A program made the translations under genes and the position numbers. Below are positions 32,679 through 44,900 of a stretch of DNA of 64,000 bases, in pieces (the stretch's first letter is position 1; the number at the start of each line of letters is the position of its first letter). The stretch is from Melampsora larici-populina 98AG31 (taxonomy: Eukaryota; Basidiomycota; Pucciniomycetes; Pucciniales; Melampsoraceae): the NCBI RefSeq assembly GCF_000204055.1, contig NW_006768786.1, forward strand, positions 732,873 through 796,872, written 5' to 3'. The notes beneath the pieces were generated by a model. It saw only the letters and a program-made list of their open reading frames with translations. It made no database searches and was not told the DNA's origin.

Positions 32679-35600
32679 TCATAAAAATGCGTAATCGATG
32701 AACATAGTGAAGTAATGAAAAAAGGTCCACACAAATCCATACAGCACGGCGGGAGAGAATACTGTATACACAAACAGGTGTTCAGAAAAAGCTGTACCAA
32801 TGAGACAAATGATAAATAGGTAGATGGAGTGATAAGCGGACAAATGAACCCTAGTCATCTGCGCTTGTAATGAGTAACCTTGCTTCTGTTCATAGGTTCT
32901 AAGTGATGTGAACCCAAGTGAGATACAGATAGGACCTGCGAAATTGGAAAGAAAGGTGAGGATGGTCACAATCGGCAATGAATAAGAAGTGATACCGTTG
33001 TAGGCATTTGAAAGGTCGACCCTGGCAGTGGTACCAGGTTTGGGAATGTAACAGGTCAATATGAGGTGGGCTACGTGGCTTGATAGTCGAAAAACATGGC
33101 GCGGGGAACTCACGTTGCAAGGGAATTTGATCCACCAAATGCAAAGAATGTACATTTGGTAAAGGCTAATTGGACCCATGCCAAAACAAGGGCTTCGTAC
33201 CGTATCACATCAGTGTCCGAGCTTTCGAGAGCTGTAGATGTCTGGGGGTGGGATTGGCTGAGAATCTTATGATTTGGCCATCCAATTTGTGACGGAATGA
33301 TCAAGTCGGGTACAAAGAACGCTAGCCATAACGGGAAATAATTAACAGGCCTAGTCATTGATCGAAAAAAGACGAGATAGGCTAGGCGAAAGACGCGATG
33401 TGATTGACGCCTTGATGAGCCCAAAAATGCCATGATTATGCTGAGGAGAAGTAAAATATAAATCGCTCGAAAGTGATCGTGTGATGCCAGATCCATATTG
33501 GTCCCGAAAACGTTGAAGTATGGATGATCACTTGGAAGTAGTGTTAAGCATCCGGCAAGGCTTACCGCCATGTAGGCTAAGCAATTTTCAACACCCTCAA
33601 TATCGTAAGGTCTTAAGCGCATCAATAATATCACAAACCCGGTAGAGTCTAATATATGCAACGCCCATGGTGAGCTCCGTAAGAGGTGAGACATGCTATG
33701 ATTGGGTGTCGCCTTTTGACCTACATTCCAGATGATAAAGATGTTTGTCAGATGCCTTGTACCTAAATAATTGCATCAATCTGTGATATCGAGACACGCT
33801 ATGTACCATTATGCGACCAGCCTCGTAGGATACGAATGATCGCACTTGCAGCGACGTAGCTAATCCTCTTGGGAATCGTATCCATTCTGGTTTGCTTGGT
33901 AGGAGTAGGCCATATGGCCAAGACAAGGAGTAATGTCGATCCTAGGAAGAACCAAGCCTCGTGCTCTTCTTCAATAAAACTACTAGAAAAAAGTGAAGCC
34001 AATTGACTAAAGGCGACAAGCCTGATGAAAGCTCCAGATTGGCCAAGAAAGCTTGGAGAATTTTTCAAGGAGCCGATGATAAAGCATGAAGATACTGTCA
34101 GTAGGATCAATAGACCAGTCACCATCTCGTAGAAATTATGACCTGAAAATTGTTCAAGAAGCCTTCCTTGGGCTTGTCGAAGAAACTAATCACACAGGAA
34201 GTAACATGTCCATATCAGAACGGATATGTTGCTTCAATTGGCCTTGGATTTACGGACCGATCTGATTTGATGAACATTCATCGCAGACAATATACGCTCG
34301 AGTTCGGGAAGTGTCGCATCTTGCTTGGTGATAGGTAACATGTTGTACACAGAGTTGATGTTTGTGGATAAAGCTAATATTTTGGCCAGCTGTATCGCAT
34401 TATGACGAAGAACCCTTTCGACGAGAAGCGTAGTAGTCGTGACATTAGACGAAGATGAAAAGGTGGCCTCGAAAACAGATTCGATTGCTACCCCAATGCT
34501 TGCTGGTGGTATTCCACCTTGGAAGAGTACTGATAAGGTGGGTACGATATCCATTTGCTGCACTCGCTCTGGTTTGATCTTCTCTGCATCATCCAATCGC
34601 GGTAAGTTGAAAGAAGGTGAAGCAAATAATAACCCCTATCATATGCCCGTGTTCAATCCTCACCCGTCTTACGCGTACGAAAGTTACGGTAATGTACGAA
34701 CCGCAGAAACTTCACCGTCTGAAGAGCCACCGTGATTACCAGCATCTGTCATTCCATGGTCACCCGCAACGACCAGTACAGTCCTGAGTCCTGTCTTAAC
34801 GAAGTCGTTTGAGATTTTAGCATAGAGGCGCGAGATGACGTTGTCGAGTTGATTCTGCTTGGGTCCCATGAGCGGGCTGATGATGTAGATAGGCCAGTCA
34901 GTCAATTGATCAGACCGTGGATCGGATGTGCCAGAAAGATATCAGACTTACGAGCGTGCACCACCCAAATGCCCTACGTGGTCGAGGCCAAGGTAATGAA
35001 GCATCAAGACGTCCCAATCCACCTTGGAATTGTCTGATAGTGCATCATCAAGATGCCTAGTGACATTGTAGTCAACAATTTCAGTGTCCTGTCTCGATGT
35101 ACCGTCAGTTTGAATTCTTAAAGATCAGGAGTTGAAGCGAGCTGGAGCTGACCGTTACATAGAAACTCGATACGCCATCATGGTCTTCAAACCAATCTGT
35201 GGGAAACAAACGGAGCCACGTATCATCTCCAAAGAACAATGCTCTTCTTTTGCCACGCGTTTGAGTTCGATTGTTTTCTGAATGCGATTGTGGTCCAAAG
35301 ATCACTTGACGGACCCAAGTATCAGTATGTGCTAGTAAAGCTCCTCCATTGGATGAATCATCGATGTTCCAAACCGCATCAATGAACTGCGGATTTACTC
35401 CTAGAGCATGAACGACATCAGCTGTAGGCCATGATTGGCAAGCCTATCAAAAGACATTAGCTAACCTGAGGTCATAGCTTTCAATCTCGGCAGAGTGACT
35501 GTTGGCGACTGTGCATTGGCGGTAAATGGAATTCCCTTCCCTTCCCGTACCAATCTTTGGTGACCAAAACCAACGAGAGATTTTTTGTAAGGACTTTGAA

Positions 35601-35985
35601 GTGCTTCAATACACTTCTATTGGAATGACAACAGAGAGGTTGAAGAAACTAGACTTGCTTTTGAGTGAAGTTCATTTTGGATTCATCGCTGAACATAAAA
35701 TCACTGTCGAGGATAAGACGATATAAACAACATCATCCAGTTGGTTATATAGATAGCTCTGGATACCCACGTTCGCAGAGCATCGATCAGTACGAACACC
35801 AACCGATCAAACCCCGGGCTGCTATGCGTACCATCCTTGTTGTGTAAGGGAATGCCATAGCCTTCGGCAGGTTTGTTGAGAGGAAAAAAACCCTTGGCAA
35901 AAAGAAGTGCACCTAGAATCTGCGCGATGAATATCAGGGCATAGATGGAGTTGCCAGGAAGGTTTTGCACGCGCGAAACAGTCAT
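32679..35985 (-). CDS. LAS21: GPI ethanolamine-phosphate transferase 2 (LAS21/GPI7/PIGG), 914 aa
   Basis: Ten exons on minus: 35985-35771, 35703-35655, 35616-35466, 35421-35153, 35088-34952, 34876-34702, 34635-34258, 34185-33807, 33762-33114, 33021-32679. After an N-terminal membrane anchor, the alkaline-phosphatase-like lumenal domain shows VLIDALRTDFMFSDES, SPTVTLPRLKAMTS, FFGDDTWLRLFP, EDHDGVSSFYV, LHYLGLDHVGHLGGARSPLMGPK and VAGDHGMTDAGNHGGSS (metal ligands). GLLFASPSF and multiple C-terminal membrane helices follow. DHDGVSSFYV and the DAGNHGGSS form match PIGG/GPI7 rather than GPI13/PIGO or MCD4/PIGN. It adds ethanolamine phosphate to the second mannose of the GPI precursor in the ER. 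The second and third introns (38 and 44 bp) and the boundaries of exons 2-4 are the least certain part. Confidence 0.9.
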
Positions 35986-37178
35986 TGGGGTCTATGTAGG
36001 TGTGAATTTCCGCTAAGCTTGCCTTCTCGATCAAAGATGAGCAAAAAAAGACCCCCGAAACGGTTCAAGCTCGCGTGGTGCTTCATGAGTCAACCCGGCC
36101 CTGAGTACGGAAGACCCCGCTCCTACATGCGGGTCAATTTTATGCCAAGGTTGTGGACTTGAGTTTGAACTGCATTGATGATATTGTGGGTATGATCACC
36201 AATGGCAACAAGAATGTATCATCAGTATGATTTTTCCAATGTGGCATTTTAAATGGGCTGCAGAGGGTTAAAGCTCAAGGTCTTTGTTCTAAAGTTCTAA
36301 ATGAAACCTAGTAGAAAGACATTGGCTTCAGTTTAGATTTAGTTTAGAACTAAAGATGAGAATGAAGTTGTGAGGTATCTTCGGGGAGGTGACGTGACGT
36401 TTATGATGGGCTATAAGGGCAGAAAGATTTTTTAAATTATTTGTAGATTGTCTCTAGCCTATAAGATTCGCGGTATATAGTCATATGCAAGGCGGAGTTT
36501 AGTAAATTTCCTCATCACAGAAACTGGGAGCCACCATCAACGGAGATCATTCGAGTCATGTCCGAAAAACAAACAGCTTTCTGCGAAGTAATGACGGTTG
36601 ATGTTGAGATGACCAAAAAGTATCATTAATACTCATCGAAGCTGGATACATATCCAATACCCAATGACAATCAAGCAGCAATTGCGGCGACAAAAATCTC
36701 TATACGTGGTCTCCGAGGAACCATGGTAGGCTGCAGGCATCGACACACTGCTCACGTCAAATGAAATCTTATAAGCGGGCTCACAAACAAATACTGTTCG
36801 ACTTATACATATGAGCAGACGCAGGATCCCGAGACGTGTGGAAAATATTCAAAGCGTGTATTTCACATAGACAGCGTCAACGCAGCAAGTCACTCATAGT
36901 GGCGTGGAGATCATACCGGTACATGGTGAAAGGACATTAAAATGCACGGACATGACACAAATAACCAAGGTGAATCTACTTTTTCATGGAGAAATTTTCA
37001 TTAACTACATTCATCTCAACAAACTACAATTAGATCCAAACCGTGAACTCTGAAACAAGAATAACAATTAAGATAAGCGATTTTCAAGGAACCAGAGAAT
37101 CGGGATTGCAGTAATAGTAGACTAATTTCGACTCACATTGAATGCCGGATTCCAAATTGAGCCAAGACACAAGGACAA
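35986..37178. other. Intergenic region between the GPI transferase and EF2
   Basis: It holds the promoter of the minus-strand transferase gene and the 3' end of EF2. No reading frame is supported and no repeat is obvious. Confidence 0.5.
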
Positions 37179-40100
37179 CTAGAGCTTGTCGTAGTAGGTG
37201 TCGAGAGGGGGGATCTCGAGCTTGAGACCCTTACGTTTCCTGATGTCTTGAACAAGGGTTTCGAGCTTGCTACCTTTCTCGAGAGGAGTTCCAGGCATGG
37301 TTTGCCAGTGATCGAACACCTGATAAAACGGATGGGAAATATCAGCTATGAGCTGATGGCAGCTATACAGATATACATACGAGTTGAGGGAAAGCTTGTC
37401 CTGAAGTAGCTTGACGGAGCTCAGCGTTGAAACCGAAGGATTCGGAGACAGGGAGGTAAGCCTATTGACATGCGATCTATCAGTAAATGAACAACCCGAT
37501 GTGAGCAGTTGAACGGTTCAAACCTTGACGGTGTACATGGGTGTACCGATTCTCTGTTCCTCGGAGAAAACGTGACCACGCTTCTTGTTCAACACGGAGT
37601 AGATACCACCAAGAGCAGTTTCAGGTGCTTGCATTTCGACCATGTAGACAGGCTCTTGTAGACCAGGGTTGGCAAGCAGAGCAGCCGCGTAAATGACACG
37701 TCGACATGTGGGGATGATCTGACCACCACCTCGATGGATGGCATCGGTGTGGAGGGTAACATCGAGACTACACGAAGTAAGAACGTCAACATAATGAGCC
37801 CAAAGACAATAAATAAGACGTGCTTACACGTTGTATCGGGTTCCTCGCATGGACTCCTCAGCGCAAGGTCCTTCTTTGGCAGCCCATTGGAATGCAGCGA
37901 CACAAGAATCCTTGATTTCACTGAGGTATTGAACTCCCTTGGTGGTATCGACCAAGAAGTTGGGGCCTCCACCGTCAGGGGCAAAGGCCCAAATCTTACG
38001 GGCATCAGTGACATCCCATCCGAACTCGTCAGCCAAAAGCCTAGCTCGGAGCTTGAAATCGTCACGGGGGGCAACTTTGCCCTCTTCAACAGCTCGACAA
38101 AGCTCTTCCGTGATCGGTTCGGCCTTCACATACAGTCGGTTGTGCTTGTTTTGCGATTTGGACAACGCGACCATTGAAGACTCGGCTTGGACTGTCTCAC
38201 GGTATCCGACGACAGGGTCGGAGATCTTGAGAGGAACTTGAGCGTGGTCGTCTTGCAAATCCTTCAAGCAAATTTCGAGATGCAATTCACCGGCTCCAGC
38301 AACAATGTGTTCACCGGTATCGGCGATCCAAGCTTGAACACAAGGATCGGACTTGGAAAGACGCTTGAGACCTTCTACCAACTTGGGAAGATCGTTGGCG
38401 TTCTTACATTCAACGGCGACTTGCACAACGGGTGAAACTGAGAATTTCATGACCTACAAATGTACATTTCGATCAGTGGGATGTGTGAGATTGATACGGA
38501 GATCTATATGAAAGAACTCGCCTTCATGTTGTGGGCAGTCTCAGAAGTAGTAAGAGTACCGGACTTAAGCAAGAATTGATCCACACCGACAAGACCAATA
38601 ATGTTACCAGCGGGACAATCCTCAATAGCCTCAACTCGGCCTCCCATCATGAGGACGGTTCGTTGGATAGATTTGATGAAAAGGTCTTCCTTCTTTCCAG
38701 GAGTGTAGTTAGGACCTTGGATACGGACCTTAGGTCCGGCTTTGACGGTTCCGGAGAAGACTCGACCGAAAGCGTAGAATCGACCCTTGTCGGTGGTAGG
38801 AACCATCTTGGACACGTACAACATCAGAGGTGCGTTGGGGTCACAGTCTCGGATACCGATGGCGGACTCGTCGTCCATAGGACCCTCGTACAAGGTTTCG
38901 ACTCGGTATCGTTGAGCAGTGATAGGGGAGGGAAGGTTGATACAGATCATCTCCAAAAGAGAGTCTCCAGCGGGCAAGAATTTACGCATGATGATCTTTA
39001 AGAGAGCTTTGCCCTCTTGATCTTTTTCTTCAGAAGTAAGTTTAACCTCTAATTTCTCCATCATTGCCAAAGCGGTATCCTTCTTGAAGTTCATGACAGA
39101 GTCGAAAATCTGATATTCATCATGCAACGGATCCAGTCATAAGCCACTTCAGTCAATTGGTACAAGTAGAGCGAAGAATTGAATAGAGTACCAACCTTGA
39201 AGATAGGGTCAAGAACAAACATGTTGAAGGCTCTCTCCAAAGGTTTGCCATCAGCGTCAACGTTGGTTTTGACCCACTTCTTGGTCTTTGGGTTGAAAAA
39301 GCTGTCACCCCAAAGTCGGGCCATCATTTTTTCAGCGTCAACACCAAACTTTTTCGAGTAACGCTTGGCAAATTGACGAAGCGAGAAAGCCCATCCGTGT
39401 AGACCGGAACCGAAAGCAACTGTTCCCTTTTCAGGGTAGACTTGAACATCGCCCAAAACCTTGTCGTTGTAGGTTGCGATGATGACGTTGACACTCTCGA
39501 CCGTTCGACAGAAAGACTGGTATAAATCTTCTTTTGATACTTGAAGTTCGAGAAGAGCACGATCGACCTTGTTGATGATGACAATCGGTTTGATACGCTC
39601 GGTCAAAGCTTGACGAAGGACAGTTTCAGTCTGGACACAGACTCCCTCGACACAATCGACCACGACAAGAGCTCCATCAGTGACACGGAGAGCAGCGGTG
39701 ACTTCGGAAGAGAAATCGACGTGTCCAGGTGAATCGATCAAGTTGATCAAGAATTCGGTACCTGAAGAGATGTTTGAGATTAGCAAGAATTTGACTCGTC
39801 ACAGCTAAAGAATGATTTACCATCGGTAGTTTGCTTGATGTCAGCCAAGTCTTCCTTCTCGAGCTCAAAGAACATGGAAATAGCAGTCGACTTGATTGTG
39901 ATACCACGCTCTTGCTCATCGGCTCGGGTGTCAGTAGCACGAGCTTCACCGGCACGAGAGCTGGCAATGATACCGGCCTTAGACAATAGAGAATCCGTCA
40001 AGGTGGATTTACCGTGATCGACGTGAGCGATAACTGGAAGGATGTAGCATGTTTGAGGCTCTCAGAATCTACGGCATCTCAAAGGGCAGGTGTAAAGGGA

Positions 40101-40247
40101 AACTAACCAGACATGTTACGGACGCTGAAAACGAAAGATCACGCGATCAGGATTGATTCAATCTGACTTGGAGCAATTCAAAATGACGACTTACTTGGCC
40201 CGCTTGTCCATAAGCCCACGGACTTGGTCGACAGTGAAATTGACCAT
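37179..40247 (-). CDS. EFT1: Translation elongation factor 2 (eEF2), 842 aa
   Basis: Nine exons on minus: 40247-40195, 40124-40108, 40033-39821, 39761-39196, 39109-38522, 38453-37828, 37767-37524, 37461-37381, 37319-37179. The product has exactly 842 residues, the length of yeast eEF2. The G domain shows [17 protein letters not shown] and NKVDR; later come the domain IV loop [14 protein letters not shown] with His699, the diphthamide site (same number as in yeast), and the conserved C-terminus [10 protein letters not shown]. It moves tRNA and mRNA through the ribosome with GTP in the cytosol. Exon 2 is a 17-base micro-exon. The intron after exon 5 starts with GC (AAG/GCGAGT), not GT; no GT donor there keeps [12 protein letters not shown]. 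Symbol follows the yeast name. Confidence 0.97.
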
Positions 40248-41938
40248 GGTGGTAAGAAGCTAATGGAAAGAGATTGAGATGGACTTTAGTATCACAGTTA
40301 GTCAAGGGTGTATGCTGGAAAAGGAGCAGGCATTCGGGGTTGCGAGCGGCCAACCCTGTCAAAAACAGAGTGGTGCCAGACCGATTCCGCTTGTCTAAGG
40401 GATACGGGGTAGAATGATATGAAAGATATCGAGTGGCTCACTTTGGTTTTGTTTTGGGGGAAGAAAGGTTAAGGAGAAACAGCCAAGGAAGAAAAGCTGC
40501 TTGTGAAGAGTTCGAGGTAAAGAGACGGTGGGGGCGGCTGGGTGGAAAGTGAATCAAGTTTTTTCAAATTCTGACCCGAGATCGCAGTTCGTACAGTTTC
40601 AAGAACCAATTCAACCCTAACCCTAAATCGTAAACCAACCAATACTTCACAATACTGCCATTTTGAAATTTTTAGGTGGCCCTACAGCGTTTTCACATCT
40701 TGCATTGAAGTTGCATTGCAACGCTGCGAAAAAGACCTCTGAAGAAGGAGCCCAACAGTCGTTGTTTGGTGACAAAGCAGCTTTTTTTGCTTTCACAGTT
40801 CACTTGACTCTACCAGGCGTTTGTCAAAATATGTTGCAAGTCCATGTGATCAATCATTCAACCTGGTCAAAAAAATGTGGCTCTCGCGCATTTCCCTCAA
40901 GCATCTGAGTGTTAGGCTCGAAAACCCTAGGTGACCTACAGACGAATACCTTCCTCGAGAATCTCCTGATTGGCTTTATATCTGTGTCTGCGAACCAAGT
41001 TTTCGAGCCGTCAGATGAGATCATGGCATAGCCATATTTTCTCTTGTGACGTTCAGACTGTGATGAGGGTACTGTGAAAAACAGTTCCTTCAAACCCGTG
41101 GAACTCGGACTCGCACTTTGTTTGTATCAGAGGCTCGTTGATGTTGGTAGATGAGGCAGGAGGTCCTTAGGTAAATATGTCATGGGTTGATCAATGACCA
41201 AGTAGTGAGTGTGTCATCGGCCAACACCTCGCCTCTCGTCAGTCAAGATCATCTTACTTACTCTGTGAAGCTGTGTATTCGTCTCAAGCTCGAGCCAAGT
41301 TGAATTGACATAATAAACTAAAATTCCGGCCAAGTTGAAGGTCTCGATAGACTTTCAGATCGAGTCGAGCCTACATGATATAACAAGGTCTGAGGCTGCT
41401 TTCTTCCATGAGGGTGATGGGAAAGAGTCGTACGGTCGGCTTGAAATGCAGGCTCTCTCATTGAGTGAGCGTTTGATTGACGAGATGAGATGAGCTCAAA
41501 CACGTTAAGGCGAGTCAAGAGATGAACACTTTATAATTTGCGAGTGTGTATCAGCGATCCTACGTTACCAACTCTCAGCAACTGGTGCTACCAAGCTCTC
41601 GCACCTTGACATTGAGACCAACATATAAGAGACCTCAGTTCCGACTGTGATTGAAAATTGCCAACATCTGTGATATATATTCTTCATCCCTTGACGTCTT
41701 GCGCCCAGCTTAACTGACCGCATACGTTATCCAAGAACTTGACCAACTCTAACTTTACATTCACCACTGGACACTTTGTATATTCTTTTGTTCATATAGA
41801 CACTGTTATATTTCATTATTTTATTAGAGACTGCTTACCCTCCTGAAGATAGGAAGTACAATAGCATAGCTCTTTGATTTTACCTTTCAATTATCGCCAA
41901 GATATATATTCCTTTCTCTCACACAACCGATTCTTAGT
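40248..41938. other. Divergent intergenic region between EF2 and the repeat-rich secreted protein
   Basis: It contains the promoters of two divergent genes and no supported gene. A short inverted repeat GGCTCGAAAAC (40915-40925) / GTTTTCGAGCC (40999-41009) is present. The stretch before 41939 is AT-rich with TATA-like runs (TATATATT near 41676 and 41903). Confidence 0.5.
40612..40628. promoter_or_regulatory. Telomere-like box (CCCTAACCCTAA) upstream of EF2
   Basis: AACCCTAACCCTAA lies about 365 bp upstream of the EF2 start codon. Such boxes are bound by Tbf1-type factors in many fungi and drive translation-apparatus genes; in plants the telo-box does the same. Only about two units are present, so a true interstitial telomere is unlikely. 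The role here is inference. Confidence 0.4.
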
Positions 41939-44900
41939 ATGCGTCTCCACGCGGCTCATATTCTCCTGGCCGTTGCGCCAGCTATCTATGCTACTAATCA
42001 CCCTCGCGAGAATTCACAATCTAGCCCTCAAACCGGCTATCATAGTATCGTAGGCCGAAGTCAGCTCATCACTGACTCTAGTGGGGGCCCCGGCAATAGT
42101 TCATCACTAGACGCGACCCCGTCCAATCCATCACTTGGCTCAACTTCCAATCTCTACAGCTCATCAAGCCCGTCCAATATCTCACTTGGCTCAACTCCCA
42201 ATCTCTACAGCTCATCTAGCCCTTCCAATCTCTCACTTGGCTCAACTCCCGATGTCTATAGCTCATCAAGCCCTTCGAACACAAGCGGAACCACCACTCC
42301 AAGTCTTAAGAAGACTTCAAAAGTTACCGCAGCTGTTTCCAAAAGTTGGGAGCAGATGCTTGAGCATGCTCTCAATGCTACGCTGGCTACGCTTCCTGGT
42401 CTCGAAGGTGTTGCTGATGAGATTCAGAAATTAGTTTCTGCCCAAATGAACTCCTTGGAAAACCAAACTGCCATTCCAGGTGAGATTCTCTTCTATCAAT
42501 TATCATAGTCTGACCTCTATATATATATATGCAATCCAAAGGCTGAGCCCACCACTTCTTTTGGGAAACTTTTAGACTTGCAAAATGCTGGAGACAGTAT
42601 CAATAAAACTTCGGGCGTGTCAATTGGCGGCTCTGCCAGTGCCAACGTTACTCAGAACGTCTCTGGTGAGGGTGAAATGCAGGGACGATATGCCAATGGA
42701 ACTCGGTGCGAAGGTAAATACGAATCAATCTTGAAAGAAGACACCGATTATCTGGGAGAACAGCAAACTGACCTTGAGTTTTGATTGATAGCCCAAGCCT
42801 ATGTCACTCTCAGTGCGACTTCACTCACCACTCTCTCAGGCCTTTTTGTAGCAATGAGAACGCTTGAAGAGAGCGTCAGCAAGGACGCCACTGAAAAGAC
42901 CACGAAATTGGTTGAAAAGATCAAAGGCTGCATTTCTTACTCTATGTTGTCGGTCATCAAGATAGTCGCTACGCCTGAAGTGACCAAATGTAAAGTTGCA
43001 CCTGCACAAACAGTCTTTAGCTCTCGCATCGAATCCAATATGACCTTGATTGCAGAAATGATTGCAGAGCTCAAACAAAACAACGACGGTGATAGTTCGT
43101 TGACAGTCAACAACACTCTCAGTGCAAATACTAGCTCTACGGTACAAGCAAACTTGACCAAGACAACTCGTAAACCATGTAGATCAAGTCGTCACCTTCA
43201 AGGAGGCAAGAGCGGTTTGTTAGGCACTTCAGCAAGAAATGGTAATTCGCTATTAAATGCAAGCGCAGGGGAAGCCCAATACATCTCACCATTAAATTCA
43301 ACAGGGGAAGCCCAATACATCTCACCATCAAATTCAACAGGGGAAGCACAATACTTCCAAAACCCGGGAAGCTTACCATCAAATTCAAGCACAGGGGAAG
43401 CACAATACATCCAAGGCACGGGAAGTTCGCCACCAAGTACAAGCACAGGTCAAGCGCAATACATCCAAGGCTCTGATGGACCTTTACCTGTGCTACAGAA
43501 GAGGGATGCAAATACCATGACAAGTGTTGGTCCTGCTTTGTATAGGAGTGGTCCGACGGGTAGTGGTCCTAGCAACACGTCAAGTGTTGGTACTGCTTTG
43601 TATAGGGGTGCTTCAACGGGTAGTGATCCTAGCAGCACGACAAGTGTTGGTCCTGCTTTATATAGGAGTGCTCCGACGGGTAGTGATCCTAGCAACATTT
43701 CAAGCGTTGGTCCTGCTTTGTATAGGAGTGGTCCGGCTGGTAATGGTCATAGCAGTGCTAATGCCACGCTTTCGGGTGGATACAATTCGGCATTCAATGT
43801 TTCATCGTGGAGCGACGATGACGACGAGAACTGTGACCCTACCTTACCACCTCTCGACGAGGAGGAACCACCCAAGAAAGATTCAACCCATCATAAGAAG
43901 AAGAAACAGGCCATCAAAGAAGTCGAGGTAGGAGTTTTTTCTTTTTCCTTGAATGAATTAGCAAATCCGATTTCAAAGTTGACAAGTCAGATCAATAAAC
44001 AAAGCTAATTCACAAAATTTCCATTTCTCATGAAACTTTAGAAATGCTATAATGCAACCATTCCTGCTGTGACTGGTGTGATAAACTCTAACCCAAAGGA
44101 AGGAATTTCTGGAATACACTTGGGAAAATCTTCCCAATCCAAGATCAAGGTCAATGTGGCGTCCTATGTAACCATCAACTCACCTACAATCTACAACTTC
44201 ATCACTCAGGTCAATGGTGGTTCAGGTGCACGCACTGATGATGACGATATCACTCCTCCAAAGAACACCCCTTATCCAGGTGCTCCAACCTCTCCAGGTG
44301 GAGGTGGTGCCAGCTATCCCGGCGGAAGTTCTGGTGGCAGCAATTATCCTGGTGGAGGATCAGGAAGTGGGGGCGACTATCCAGGTGGAGGTTCCAGCTA
44401 CCCTGGCGGAAGTTCTGGTGGTGGTGGTGGTGGTGGCACTTATCCTGACGGAGGATCAGGAAATGGAGGTAATTATCCAGGTGGTGGTAGCAGCTACCCC
44501 GGCGGAAGTTCTGGTGGTAGCAGTTATCCTGACGGAGGATCAGGAGGAAACACAAGTGACAACGGAGCAAGCTATCCTGGTGGAGGTAGCTGTGGAGGAA
44601 GCATGGCTGGAAATGAAGGTGGCTACCCAAGCTCAAGTGGAAACATGACTGACACTGGGAGTGGCTACCCAAGCTCAGGAGGTTCCTCTCCATGTAGTGG
44701 GCCCTCAAGTCCTTCTGGCAGTCCTTCTGGGTATCCTTCTGGAGGTCCTTCTGGAGGTCCCTCTGACAGTCCTTCCGGCTATCCTTCTGGCGGTCCTTCT
44801 GGAGGTCCTTCTGATAGTCCTTCCGGATATCCTTCTGGCGGTCCTTCTGGAGGTCCTTCTGGCAGTCCTTCCGGTTATCCTTCTGGAGGTCCTTCTGGCG

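Noticed and set aside
32679..35985. Assignment to GPI13/PIGO or MCD4/PIGN
   Set aside because: The EDHDGVSSFYV and GDHGMTDAGNHGGSS segments and the short DALRTDFMFSDES region match the PIGG/LAS21 branch better.
37510..37530. tRNA B-box-like GGTTCAAACC
   Set aside because: It lies at an exon/intron edge of EF2 and no cloverleaf can be drawn around it; no other tRNA candidate was found.
37734..39001. Plus-strand frames within EF2
   Set aside because: Antisense shadows of a highly conserved, codon-biased gene.
40612..40628. Telomere or chromosome-end remnant
   Set aside because: Only about two CCCTAA units in the middle of gene-rich sequence; a promoter box is more likely.
42541..42575. Acceptor at CAATCCAAAG for exon 2 of the repetitive secreted protein
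   Set aside because: It puts the next exon out of frame; TTTTAG before 42576 keeps frame and has a pyrimidine-rich lead.
42135..43931. Alternative-frame open regions across the repeat-rich secreted protein
   Set aside because: They lack starts and splice logic and exist because 51 and 60 bp repeats hold no stops in other frames.
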